Shown: positions 1 to 7,238 of the stretch, in pieces
Numbering within the stretch: the stretch's first letter is position 1
Layout: the number at the start of each line of letters is the position of its first letter
From: Clostridia bacterium
GTDB lineage: Bacteria; Bacillota; Clostridia; Oscillospirales; CAG-272
Direction: 5' to 3'
DNA length: 64,000 nucleotides
NCBI GenBank assembly: GCA_017456905.1
Contig: JAFTIL010000026.1
Span: 61,854 to 125,853, forward strand
Notes under the pieces: model-generated
Told to the model about the DNA's origin: nothing
Database searches by the model: none
The model's input: the letters and a program-made list of their open reading frames with translations, nothing else
Translations under genes and position numbers: made by a program

Positions 1-2
1 CC

Positions 3-1178
3 TATACCCTCAGTGAGGACGGTACGGAAGTTACGCTGACGGGATATGAGGGCGGAGAAGTGATCGTGGTCCTGCCCGATCATATTGACGGCTTGCCTGT
101 GACGGCCATTGACGAGGCCGCCTTTGAGGGCCTCGGAAATCTGAAGGCCTTGTATATCCCCGACAGCGTGGAGGTCATGGGCTTCGGTGCTCTTAAGGAC
201 TGCAAGAGTCTCTCTACCCTGCGTACCCCCGTGGTGGAGGTCACGGCTTACCCCTATTTCGGCGCGCTCTTTGGTGCCGCATCCTATGAGATCAACGCCT
301 CCGAGGTGCCTGATGCCCTGACCACGGTGATCGTGGGCGGTGGTGTGGAGACCATCCCCTCCTACGGATTTTACGATTGCAACAGTATCACCTGTGTGGG
401 CCTTCCTGAAACCGTGAAGACGGTTGAGAAATTTGCCTTCTGGGGCTGCTACGGTTTGGAATATATCAATCTTGATGAAACCGCACTGACGAGTGTGGGT
501 GACCGTGCATTTACCAACTGTGCCGCCCTTCTGCGGTTTGATCTGCCCGCTACCGTGACCTCTGTCGGTGAGGCTGTTGTGGAGGGATGCGGCGCGATGT
601 GTGCCATGACCTTGCCTTTTGTGGGCGGTTCTGCCACCGAAAACACTTACCTCGGATATCTTTTCGGCGCCCTGTCCTACACCTTCACGGCGGGATATAT
701 TCCTGCGTCCTTGCAGGAGATCACTCTGCTGGCGGGTTGTACGGTCATTCCCAACAACGCCTTTTTTGAGGTCTCTTGTTTGTCTGAGATCACCATTCCC
801 GACAGCGTGACCTCGGTGGGTCTCCGCGCCTTTTACGGCTGTGAGCGATTGCGATCGATTACCCTGCCCGACAGCGTGACCATCATCGGCGACGATGCCT
901 TCCACGGTTGCTTCCGTTTGCAGGAGGTGAACCTCGGCAGTGGCCTCAAACACCTGGGTGTGCAGGCTTTCATGGATTGCCTGATGTTGAAAAACGTGAC
1001 CCTCCCCGCAAATCTTACGTCTATTCCCAATTCCTGCTTCGCGGGTTGTATTTCTCTGGAGACTGTCACGTCTCCCGGCGTGATCTCGGCCGACAGCGTA
1101 GGCTGGCAGGCATACCGCCATTGTGACAAGCTGACTGAGGCACCTTTCATGCCTGTGGAAATGCAAGCCGCAGAATAA
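3..1178 (+). CDS. BspA-like leucine-rich-repeat protein, 5' end outside window
   Basis: The open frame runs in from the left edge (first full codon at 3), so the start, any signal peptide and any anchor are not visible; the GTG at 60 is internal. The visible 391 residues are tandem LRR_5-type repeats of roughly 23 residues, with the recurring pattern I-P-D-S-V-T-x-I-G-x-x-A-F-x-G-C. The entry motif Y-T-L-S-E-D-G-T matches the N-terminal lead-in of BspA-type repeat domains. Such proteins are usually secreted or surface-attached and bind host or bacterial ligands; that role is family knowledge, not shown here. The frame ends without a visible sorting signal. It could be a stand-alone secreted protein or the outer part of a larger membrane protein. 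The same repeat type ends the partner protein at 24250-25566. Confidence 0.85.
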   Translation, partial: YTLSEDGTEVTLTGYEGGEVIVVLPDHIDGLPVTAIDEAAFEGLGNLKALYIPDSVEVMGFGALKDCKSLSTLRTPVVEVTAYPYFGALFGAASYEINASEVPDALTTVIVGGGVETIPSYGFYDCNSITCVGLPETVKTVEKFAFWGCYGLEYINLDETALTSVGDRAFTNCAALLRFDLPATVTSVGEAVVEGCGAMCAMTLPFVGGSATENTYLGYLFGALSYTFTAGYIPASLQEITLLAGCTVIPNNAFFEVSCLSEITIPDSVTSVGLRAFYGCERLRSITLPDSVTIIGDDAFHGCFRLQEVNLGSGLKHLGVQAFMDCLMLKNVTLPANLTSIPNSCFAGCISLETVTSPGVISADSVGWQAYRHCDKLTEAPFMPVEMQAAE

Positions 1179-1195
1179 GCAAAATGGGATAGAGG

Positions 1196-1232
1196 CTCCA
1201 AGGGGCGGCGTTCGCGCCTCTCTCTACCATAC
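1196..1232 (+). terminator. GC-rich hairpin after the LRR gene, weak terminator candidate
   Basis: An imperfect inverted repeat (gagaggc / gcctctc arms around ggcg..cgcc) lies 18 nt after the stop codon. There is no clear U-tract, so termination is uncertain. Confidence 0.3.
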
Positions 1233-1286
1233 AAACTGCCCTCAATAGATCAAGAAATTCTCTCTTTCTATCGGGCATCCAAGCAC

Positions 1287-1400
1287 TTGACCCAAGTTTT
1301 ACTTTTTGGAAGTTTTGAGGGGGTCAAGGGGGCAAATCATGCCGAAGGCATATTTGGCCGAACTTTTGAGGCGACTTTTTTCAAAAGTTCCCCCCTTGCG
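1287..1400. repeat. Copy 1 of a dispersed palindrome element (reverse orientation), metY leader
   Basis: GAACTTTTGA at 1360-1369 pairs perfectly with TCAAAAGTTC at 1381-1390. Read on the minus strand, the segment has the order G-run, AACTTTT, AAAAGT, then GACCCCCTCAAAACTT, which recurs at 2717-2785 and 52425-52480. It fills the 248-nt gap before metY. I looked for a SAM riboswitch or T-box here and recognised neither. Confidence 0.55.
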
Positions 1401-1426
1401 TCCTCCCCACATATAGGAGGAAAATT

Positions 1427-2701
1427 ATGTCCAATTACAAGATCCACACAAAATGCGTACAAAGCGGCTACAAGCCTGAAAACGGCGAGCCTCGCGTTCT
1501 GCCCATTTATCAGAGCACTACTTACAAGTATGACAGCGCCGATCATCTGGGCGACCTGTTTGACCTGAAGGCGGACGGCCATATGTATTCCCGTATCTCC
1601 AACCCCACCCTGGCCTGCGTTGAAGACAAGATCGCAGACATGGAGGGCGGTGTAGGTGCTATGCTGGTATCCTCAGGCCAGGCAGCTAATCTGACCGCTG
1701 TGCTGAACATCACCTCGGCAGGTCAGAACATCATCTCTCTGGCTTCCATTTACGGCGGCACCGTGAATCTTTTTGCGGTGACCCTCAAGAAGATGGGCAT
1801 TGAGGTGCGCTTTGCTACCCCCGAAATGACTGACGCTGAGATCGAGGCTATGATGGACGAAAACACTCGTCTGCTCTTCGGCGAGACCGTGGCCAATCCC
1901 GCGCTGGTGGTCTTTGACATCGAGCGTTACGCCAAGCTTGCCCACAAGCACCAAATGCCCCTGGTGGTGGACAACACCTTTGCCACCCCCGTGCTTTGCC
2001 GCCCCTTTGAGTACGGTTGCGATATCGTGACCCACTCCACTACCAAGTATATGGATGGCCACGCCACCGTGGTGGGCGGTTGCATTGTAGACAGCGGTAA
2101 TTTTGACTGGTCCGTGGGTGGCCGTTATCCTGAGCTGACCACCCCCGACGATTCTTATCACGGTGTGGTTTACACCGAGTCCTTCGGCAAGGCCGCTTAC
2201 GTTACCAAGGCCCGCGTGCAGATGCTCCGTGACATGGGAAACACCATGTCTCCCATGGCAGCCTTCCTGCTCAACCTCGGCCTCGAGACTTTGGCACTCC
2301 GTATGGAAAAGCATTGTGCCAACGCTCTGGCGGTGGCCAAGTTTCTGGAAAATCACGAGTGCGTGGATTGGGTGGACTATCCTCTGCTCCCCGGCAACAG
2401 CCAGTACGATCTTGCGCAAAAATATCTGCCCAAGGGTGCTTGCGGTGTCATTTCCGTGGGCATCAAGGGTGGCCGCGATGCCGCTTGCAAGTTCCTGGAT
2501 AACCTGAAGCTCATGAACATTGTGGTCCACGTGGCCGACGCCCGTTCCTGCGCGCTTCATCCCGCTTCCACTACCCACCGTCAGCTCACCGATGAGCAGC
2601 TCGTAGCCTGCGGCGTCAAGCCTGAACAGGTCAGACTCTCCATCGGTATCGAGGATGCCGAGGATATCATCGCCGATCTAGATCAGGCATTGAGAGCGTA
2701 A
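1427..2701 (+). CDS. metY: O-acetylhomoserine sulfhydrylase (Cys/Met metabolism PLP enzyme)
   Basis: This PLP enzyme of the Cys/Met family would make homocysteine from O-acetylhomoserine and sulfide in the cytoplasm. The 424 residues fit MetY (about 420-430) better than the shorter cystathionine synthases. Visible family marks are the substrate-loop motif Y-S-R-I-S-N-P-T (residues 54-61), the PLP-stacking Y-G-G region (109-111), D182 in V-D-N-T-F-A-T-P, and the Schiff-base lysine K207 in H-S-T-T-K-Y-M-D-G-H. The start is fixed by AGGAGG nine bases upstream. metA follows on the same strand after 139 nt that contain two hairpins, so the two genes form a methionine-synthesis unit. MetA has the acetyl-transfer residue (see that entry), which supports O-acetylhomoserine as the substrate. 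Confidence 0.93.
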   Translation: MSNYKIHTKCVQSGYKPENGEPRVLPIYQSTTYKYDSADHLGDLFDLKADGHMYSRISNPTLACVEDKIADMEGGVGAMLVSSGQAANLTAVLNITSAGQNIISLASIYGGTVNLFAVTLKKMGIEVRFATPEMTDAEIEAMMDENTRLLFGETVANPALVVFDIERYAKLAHKHQMPLVVDNTFATPVLCRPFEYGCDIVTHSTTKYMDGHATVVGGCIVDSGNFDWSVGGRYPELTTPDDSYHGVVYTESFGKAAYVTKARVQMLRDMGNTMSPMAAFLLNLGLETLALRMEKHCANALAVAKFLENHECVDWVDYPLLPGNSQYDLAQKYLPKGACGVISVGIKGGRDAACKFLDNLKLMNIVVHVADARSCALHPASTTHRQLTDEQLVACGVKPEQVRLSIGIEDAEDIIADLDQALRA

Positions 2702-2716
2702 GGGGCGAGGAGTACG

Positions 2717-2785
2717 TTGGGGGAGTTTCTTGAAAGAAGCTCCCCCAAACCCCCGCAAGAACTTAAACAAAAAAGTTTAAGTCCC
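2717..2785 (+). repeat. Tandem palindromes between metY and metA (element copy 2)
   Basis: A near-perfect 32-nt palindrome (TTGGGGGAG arms 2717-2725 and 2740-2748, pairing continuing through TTTCTT/AAGAAG) is followed by a second hairpin, ACTTAAAC (2761-2768) / GTTTAAGT (2775-2782), with an A6 loop. The order G-rich hairpin, AACCCCCGC, AACTTAAAC, AAAAAGTTT matches the element after glgP. It may act as an attenuator or mRNA-stability element for metA. Confidence 0.6.
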
Positions 2786-2840
2786 CAAATAGAAACATAC
2801 AATAAAATCCCTTCAATAACCACATGACGAGGAGGCAACC

Positions 2841-3758
2841 ATGCCCATTAAAATTCCCAATCTGCTCCCCGCCACGGAACAGCTTTTGAAAGAAAACATC
2901 TTCGTGATGACCGAGACCCGCGCCATCACCCAGGACATCCGTCCTCTGCACATCCTCATGCTCAACCTCATGCCTAGTAAGGTGGTCACCGAGACGCAAA
3001 TCGCCCGTCTCATCGGCAACACCCCTCTGCAGGTGGAATTGGAGCTGCTTCAGACCGCTACTCACAAGGCCAGCCATACCTCCGAGGAGCATATGCTGGC
3101 TTTCTACAAGACCTTTGACGAGGTAAGGGACAAGAAGTACGACGGTATGATCATCACAGGCGCGCCTGTGGAGCAAATGCCCTTTGAAGAGGTGGACTAC
3201 TGGCAGGAGCTTTGTGAGATCATGGAGTGGAGCAAGACCAACGTCACGTCCACCCTACACATCTGCTGGGGCGCGCAGGCGGGTCTGTATTATCACTTCG
3301 GCGTAGATAAATATCCCTTGGATAAGAAGCTCTTTGGCGTGTTCCGTCACAAGATCGACTATAAAAACTCCATGCTCTTCCGCGGCTATGACGACACCTT
3401 CCTGGTGCCTCATTCCCGCCACACCGACTGTCGCCGAGAGGACATTGCCGCCGTGCCCGAGCTTCGCATTTTGGCTAGCTCTCCCGAGGCAGGCGTATTC
3501 TGCACGATGACTGACCGCGGCCGTCAGATCTTTGTCATGGGTCACTCGGAGTACGATGCCGACACCTTGAAGCGGGAATATCTCCGCGACAAGAGCGCGG
3601 GACTGCCCATTGAGATCCCCGTCAACTATTTTCCCGAGGACGATGACACCAAGGAGCCTGTGGTTACCTGGCGTTCCTGCGCCAATCTGTTTTATTCAAA
3701 CTGGCTGAACTACTACGTGTACCAGACCACGCCTTACGATATCAAGGATATCCAATGA
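2841..3758 (+). CDS. metA: Homoserine O-acetyltransferase (MetA type)
   Basis: MetA acylates homoserine as the first committed step to methionine. The 305 residues match the family length. The catalytic cysteine is C142 in H-I-C-W-G-A-Q; the partner residues H235 and E237 sit in G-H-S-E-Y-D. Position 111, the published switch between succinyl-CoA (Gly) and acetyl-CoA (Glu), is Glu here (T-G-A-P-V-E-Q), so the predicted donor is acetyl-CoA even though the gene is often named homoserine O-succinyltransferase. This agrees with the adjacent O-acetylhomoserine sulfhydrylase. A GAGGAGG ribosome-binding site precedes the ATG. A bidirectional terminator follows. I see no truncation or unusual residues. 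Confidence 0.93.
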   Translation: MPIKIPNLLPATEQLLKENIFVMTETRAITQDIRPLHILMLNLMPSKVVTETQIARLIGNTPLQVELELLQTATHKASHTSEEHMLAFYKTFDEVRDKKYDGMIITGAPVEQMPFEEVDYWQELCEIMEWSKTNVTSTLHICWGAQAGLYYHFGVDKYPLDKKLFGVFRHKIDYKNSMLFRGYDDTFLVPHSRHTDCRREDIAAVPELRILASSPEAGVFCTMTDRGRQIFVMGHSEYDADTLKREYLRDKSAGLPIEIPVNYFPEDDDTKEPVVTWRSCANLFYSNWLNYYVYQTTPYDIKDIQ

Positions 3759-3827
3759 GGCGGAGATAGGAAAACCTTACCCTGCGTTGACAGGAGGGGT
3801 CTTCTGTTCTTCTGATCCCCAAAAAGA

Positions 3828-3862
3828 ATCGCCCCCAACGCAAAACCTGCGTTGGGGGCGAT
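3828..3862. terminator. Bidirectional terminator between metA and the MBL lipoprotein gene
   Basis: A perfect 15-bp stem (ATCGCCCCCAACGCA, 3828-3842, with its complement at 3848-3862) and a 5-nt loop lie between convergent genes. T-rich tracts follow on both strands (ATTATTTT on +, CTTTTTG on -). Confidence 0.88.
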
Positions 3863-3908
3863 CATTATTTTCGGATCAACTTATAGTATTTCGCTACCAA
3901 ACAGGAGT

Positions 3909-5825
3909 TTACTCCCCATCCGTAGCCCCATACCCATCTACCTTGGCGTTCGCCGCAACCTCCTCGGCGGTTAGGGCACGGTCGTAGAAGCGGACCGAGC
4001 GGTAGGTGGTGTCGAACATCTTACCCTGGGCGTTATGTCCTATGAAGAGATCCGACGCGCCTAAGGAACCGTTGATGGTGGGCGTCTCACCCCTCAGCTC
4101 GCCGTTGACGTAAATCCGAACTACATCATTCTGGGCGTAGGTGATGGTGATCAGGCTGTTCTGTAGAAGCTCCAGACAACCCTTGACTTTGATACGGACG
4201 CCGGCGTTGATCTGGAACTTCAGCTCCAGCTCGTCCACGGAGTTGCGGCGGAACAGGGCAATCTCGTCGCCGGAGCCGTTGATGAAGGTGTTGAAATCGG
4301 TGCCTACCGAAACGAAATCACCCAACAGGATCTCAATGGTGAAGGCCTGGCCGTTGACAGTGTCCACGATGGCATCGGGGAAGTTATGCTTGGCACCCTT
4401 GGCCCGCAGACCCGTGTCGGAGAAGTAGTTGTCGTCATTCTTGGTGATGGTCATGTCGTGACCGCCCACCAGATCTTCCCAAACGGTGGAATCCTTATCG
4501 TGACCCTTACGGGTGGACTGACTGCCGCTGTAGTAGGACACCAGCCCCTCGGACACGTAGTCATGCTCTACGGGCTCGATCACCTCGGGCTCGGTTTCAG
4601 GCTCGGTCTCAGGCTCGGGGCGTTCGGGCACGATGTAGGGAAACTCGATCTTCATGCCGTCAATGACTCTGCCCCAAGTTCTTGTCACAGTACTTGCGGA
4701 AGGATATTTATCATATAGGCAAGATACAATGTCATATTCACTGGCCTCAAGGAAGGTCTCGCCGTACAACCATGCTCTGACTTCATCGATCTGGTAGATC
4801 TTGCTATCGTTCTTCCAGACCCAGATAGGTGTAGGCCACAGGTGCACGTCGGCGTCGATGGCGTCGTACACGTCCTTGTTCACGCCCGCCTGACCGTGGT
4901 GGGCCATCTGAACGATGTCACTCTTGAGCTGATCCCCGTAGGTGGCCAGCAGACGGCGGCCGCCGATGCTGCCCAAGTCGTTGAGGAACAGCACGCTTTG
5001 CTCCCCGATATGGAAACGGAGCACCAGAGAGGTATCGTTGAGATTGGAGGTGCCGTCCTCGATGCTCCATGTCTGGAGAACGTCGATCTTTACGCCGTCG
5101 ATCTCAAAGGAAAGACCCTTTGCGACAGACTCGGCGTTGATGACAGCGCCGTTAATATCGTCGTAGTAGGTGGAGCCGTCCTTGACCGTCGCGCCGATGA
5201 CCTCACCGTACTTGTTGATGTTCTCCTTGATCTGGGCGAATTCCATGTCGGCATTCTCGGTGGGGTACTCCTCACTGCCGAACTCGGGGAAGTCGAAGTA
5301 GATGTTGTTGATCTTGTAGTTGGACTCGGCCGAGTAGTCTCTAAGCATCTTGGACAGCTCGTACATATGATCCTTGTGACCGTGGGAGAGGAACCAAGCC
5401 TCTACCTCGAAGTATTCACCTTCGCCCAGGCCCATAATGGCGCGGAGAGCAGCGGGCATATAGGGGTCGCGGTCGCGGCCCTCGCCGTCGATGCCGCCGT
5501 CAATGACGATGAGCTTACCGTTCGCTGTCTTGATGACGTAGGACTGCATCAGGCTGTTCTTCTCAGGAGCTAATTGGTACAGCTTCACAGGGGAGGGCTC
5601 GGGAGCCTCGGTAGGGGCTTCGGTAGCAGGCTCTGACACATCGGCGTCGGGCTCGGTGGGAGCCTCAGTGGGGGTGTTGGTAGGCGCGTCGGTTGCGCCA
5701 CCGGTTGTGTTATCGGTCTTTTCCTCGGAGGGAGCGGTGGTGTCGCCGGTGGGGTCATTCTGCACGCAGGCGAACAGAAGCGCGCAGGACAGAACCAGCA
5801 GCAACGCGATCAAAAGCTTCTTCAT
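3909..5825 (-). CDS. Lipoprotein with metallo-beta-lactamase-fold and LamG-type domains
   Basis: The N-terminus is a lipoprotein signal (hydrophobic 4-18, lipobox L-F-A-C, lipidated C20), followed by a Thr/Pro/Glu linker to about residue 79. Residues about 82-400 form a metallo-beta-lactamase fold of the ComEC/Rec2-like exoenzyme kind: H148-G-H150-K-D152-H153 is the metal motif and a later M-A-H-H-G supplies another ligand. A second acidic linker leads to a C-terminal concanavalin-like (LamG) domain at about 440-638. The protein is predicted to sit on the outer face of the membrane and hydrolyse an unknown ester or phosphodiester while binding a glycan or other ligand. The substrate cannot be read from the sequence. 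It is monocistronic, between terminators at 3828-3862 and 6026-6060. Confidence 0.82.
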   Translation of the reverse strand: MKKLLIALLLVLSCALLFACVQNDPTGDTTAPSEEKTDNTTGGATDAPTNTPTEAPTEPDADVSEPATEAPTEAPEPSPVKLYQLAPEKNSLMQSYVIKTANGKLIVIDGGIDGEGRDRDPYMPAALRAIMGLGEGEYFEVEAWFLSHGHKDHMYELSKMLRDYSAESNYKINNIYFDFPEFGSEEYPTENADMEFAQIKENINKYGEVIGATVKDGSTYYDDINGAVINAESVAKGLSFEIDGVKIDVLQTWSIEDGTSNLNDTSLVLRFHIGEQSVLFLNDLGSIGGRRLLATYGDQLKSDIVQMAHHGQAGVNKDVYDAIDADVHLWPTPIWVWKNDSKIYQIDEVRAWLYGETFLEASEYDIVSCLYDKYPSASTVTRTWGRVIDGMKIEFPYIVPERPEPETEPETEPEVIEPVEHDYVSEGLVSYYSGSQSTRKGHDKDSTVWEDLVGGHDMTITKNDDNYFSDTGLRAKGAKHNFPDAIVDTVNGQAFTIEILLGDFVSVGTDFNTFINGSGDEIALFRRNSVDELELKFQINAGVRIKVKGCLELLQNSLITITYAQNDVVRIYVNGELRGETPTINGSLGASDLFIGHNAQGKMFDTTYRSVRFYDRALTAEEVAANAKVDGYGATDGE

Positions 5826-6025
5826 AATTGTAAAGTCCTTTTCTTTTTGTCCACCCCGCAGGGAGGTAGCGTTGATGTCCTAATTGTATCATGAAGTTGA
5901 CTTAAAACTGTGAATATGATGTTAATTTTGAATACAATCTCAAAAAATCATGAAGTCCTCGGTTCCATCTTTCGAGACCTACCCGATCAATGCCTTGCGA
6001 TATCGGAGATATCAAATAATTGTAA

Positions 6026-6060
6026 GAAGCCCTATGCGTGAAAAACACGCATAGGGCTTC
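6026..6060 (-). terminator. Strong hairpin terminator
   Basis: A perfect 15-bp stem, GAAGCCCTATGCGTG (6026-6040) with its complement at 6046-6060 and an A5 loop, sits in the 384-nt gap 5826-6209. It most likely ends the minus-strand transcript from the 78-residue gene. The rest of the gap is AT-rich and holds the upstream region of the MBL gene, including TACAAT at 5883-5888 (minus), a plausible -10 without a good -35. Confidence 0.7.
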
Positions 6061-6209
6061 TTTAGGCTATCATCAGCATGAGCCGACGGCAAAAAGGAGA
6101 GACGGGAGAAGGGAGATCGGGGTAGGAGGCCCCCGATCTCCCGCCCAAGGGTCAAATGACTCTCGGGCAAGTGAAGGAAAAGAAAAGTTGAAGAGAAAGT
6201 AAGCGGGTA

Positions 6210-6446
6210 TCAGGGAAGGAGGGCTACCGTTTCCTGCTCGGGCTCGGGGGCTTGATCGCTTTGGGAATTTGCGTAGCCGCCGTGGAGCATGGACACGCCA
6301 ATGGCCAGGGCGACCAGGCCGCCAATGACCGCAAGGCCCCAATTGGTGGCAAAAATACGATGGGACAGGCTGATCTTCTTCGGGGACTTATATACGCCTG
6401 CGGTGTTTTCCGCGATGATCTCGTTTTGATTTTTGTACGTATCCAT
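6210..6446 (-). CDS. Small single-pass membrane protein, function unknown
   Basis: A 78-residue protein with a charged cytoplasmic N-terminus (1-35), one transmembrane helix at about 36-56 and a short Gln/Glu/Pro tail. A well-placed AAGGAG site precedes the ATG, so it is probably translated. It diverges from the ECF sigma gene at 6696. The helix, N-W-G-L-A-V-I-G-G-L-V-A, resembles the transmembrane segment of the sigma-partner proteins (N-S-G-W-G-V-A-I-V-C-A-L-V-A). It could therefore be a stripped-down relative that lost its outer domain; that is inference from a short hydrophobic stretch. No known family was recognised. Confidence 0.6.
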   Translation of the reverse strand: MDTYKNQNEIIAENTAGVYKSPKKISLSHRIFATNWGLAVIGGLVALAIGVSMLHGGYANSQSDQAPEPEQETVALLP

Positions 6447-6621
6447 AACGGTTCTCCTTTACTGTTGTGAAGGACGGGTCTGCGGTATTTTGTCCTTCCA
6501 CTATATAAATACGGCGATTTTGACGGATTTTGGGGGTGGCGGAAAAATTTTTATGATTTTTTTCGTGGGCTTATTTAGTATGGCCCATTTCAAAGAAAAT
6601 TTTCAAAAAAGATCAGAAATC

Positions 6622-6648
6622 AGAAAGAAATCCCATAGAAATTCCGTC
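6622..6648 (+). promoter_or_regulatory. Candidate ECF-type promoter upstream of sigma cassette 1
   Basis: AGAAA (6622-6626), an 18-nt spacer and CGTC (6645-6648), with the start codon 48 nt further on. A similar GAAA-N15-18-CGT arrangement precedes the other three sigma genes, which suggests autoregulation. Confidence 0.4.
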
Positions 6649-6695
6649 ATAATAAGTGAAAGCTTTCAATCATCGTAGGAGACAAGGAGGGACTT

Positions 6696-7238
6696 ATGGA
6701 AGACCATCAGATCATCGAGCTATATTTTGCCCGTGACGAGCAGGCCATCGTGCAGACGGCAGTGCGTTACGGCAAGCTCTGTCAGCAGGTGAGTATGAAT
6801 ATATTGGGTAATCGTTCTGATGCCGAGGAATGTGTCAACGACACCTACTTGAAGCTTTGGAACAGTATTCCGCCCGCAAGACCCCGCTCCTTGTCGGCGT
6901 TCATCAGCCGTGTGGCACGCAATATCGCCATAGACCGCTATCGAAACCTTCACCGCAAGAGCTATAATCGTGATCTGGAGGTGGCTTTGGAGGAGCTTTC
7001 CGAGATCACGCCTGTGGATACTTCGCAAGAGGTACTCAAGGAGCTGGTACAGATCTTCCTGCGAACCTTGGAGGATACCGATCGCCGCTTGTTTTTGGGG
7101 CGATACTGGTATGCTTCGTCGGTAAAGGCTTTAGCCAAAGCATGGGGAATGACACCCAATGCCGTGTCTATGCGGCTGTATAAGACAAGAGAAAAATTCA
7201 AAGCATTTCTGACCGAAAGGGGGTACAGATATGAATAA
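6696..7238 (+). CDS. ECF-family RNA polymerase sigma factor (cassette 1)
   Basis: A 180-residue group-4 sigma factor. Region 2 is visible as the core-binding segment A-E-E-C-V-N-D-T-Y-L-K-L-W and the DNA-melting stretch around A-R-N-I-A-I-D-R-Y-R. Region 4 is the helix-turn-helix near the C-terminus, around A-L-A-K-A-W-G-M-T-P-N-A-V-S-M-R. There is no extra C-terminal domain. An AAGGAGGG site precedes the ATG. Its last eight bases overlap the start of the next gene, a single-pass membrane protein, as expected for a sigma factor co-translated with its regulator. The N-terminal signature I-I-E-L-Y-F-A-R-D-E-Q-A-I is shared with the sigma factors at 25563, 58923 and 61136, so all four are paralogs. 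Target genes are unknown beyond a possible self-promoter. Confidence 0.92.
   Translation: MEDHQIIELYFARDEQAIVQTAVRYGKLCQQVSMNILGNRSDAEECVNDTYLKLWNSIPPARPRSLSAFISRVARNIAIDRYRNLHRKSYNRDLEVALEELSEITPVDTSQEVLKELVQIFLRTLEDTDRRLFLGRYWYASSVKALAKAWGMTPNAVSMRLYKTREKFKAFLTERGYRYE

Noticed and set aside
1179-1426. SAM riboswitch or T-box before metY
   Set aside because: No conserved riboswitch core or T-box sequence could be found; the interval is explained by a hairpin and a repeat element.
1673-2578. Antisense frame across metY (and similar frames over glgP, cysS, ftsH, dnaB, FAD gene)
   Set aside because: Each lies entirely opposite a clear family member, without a start site or recognisable domain.
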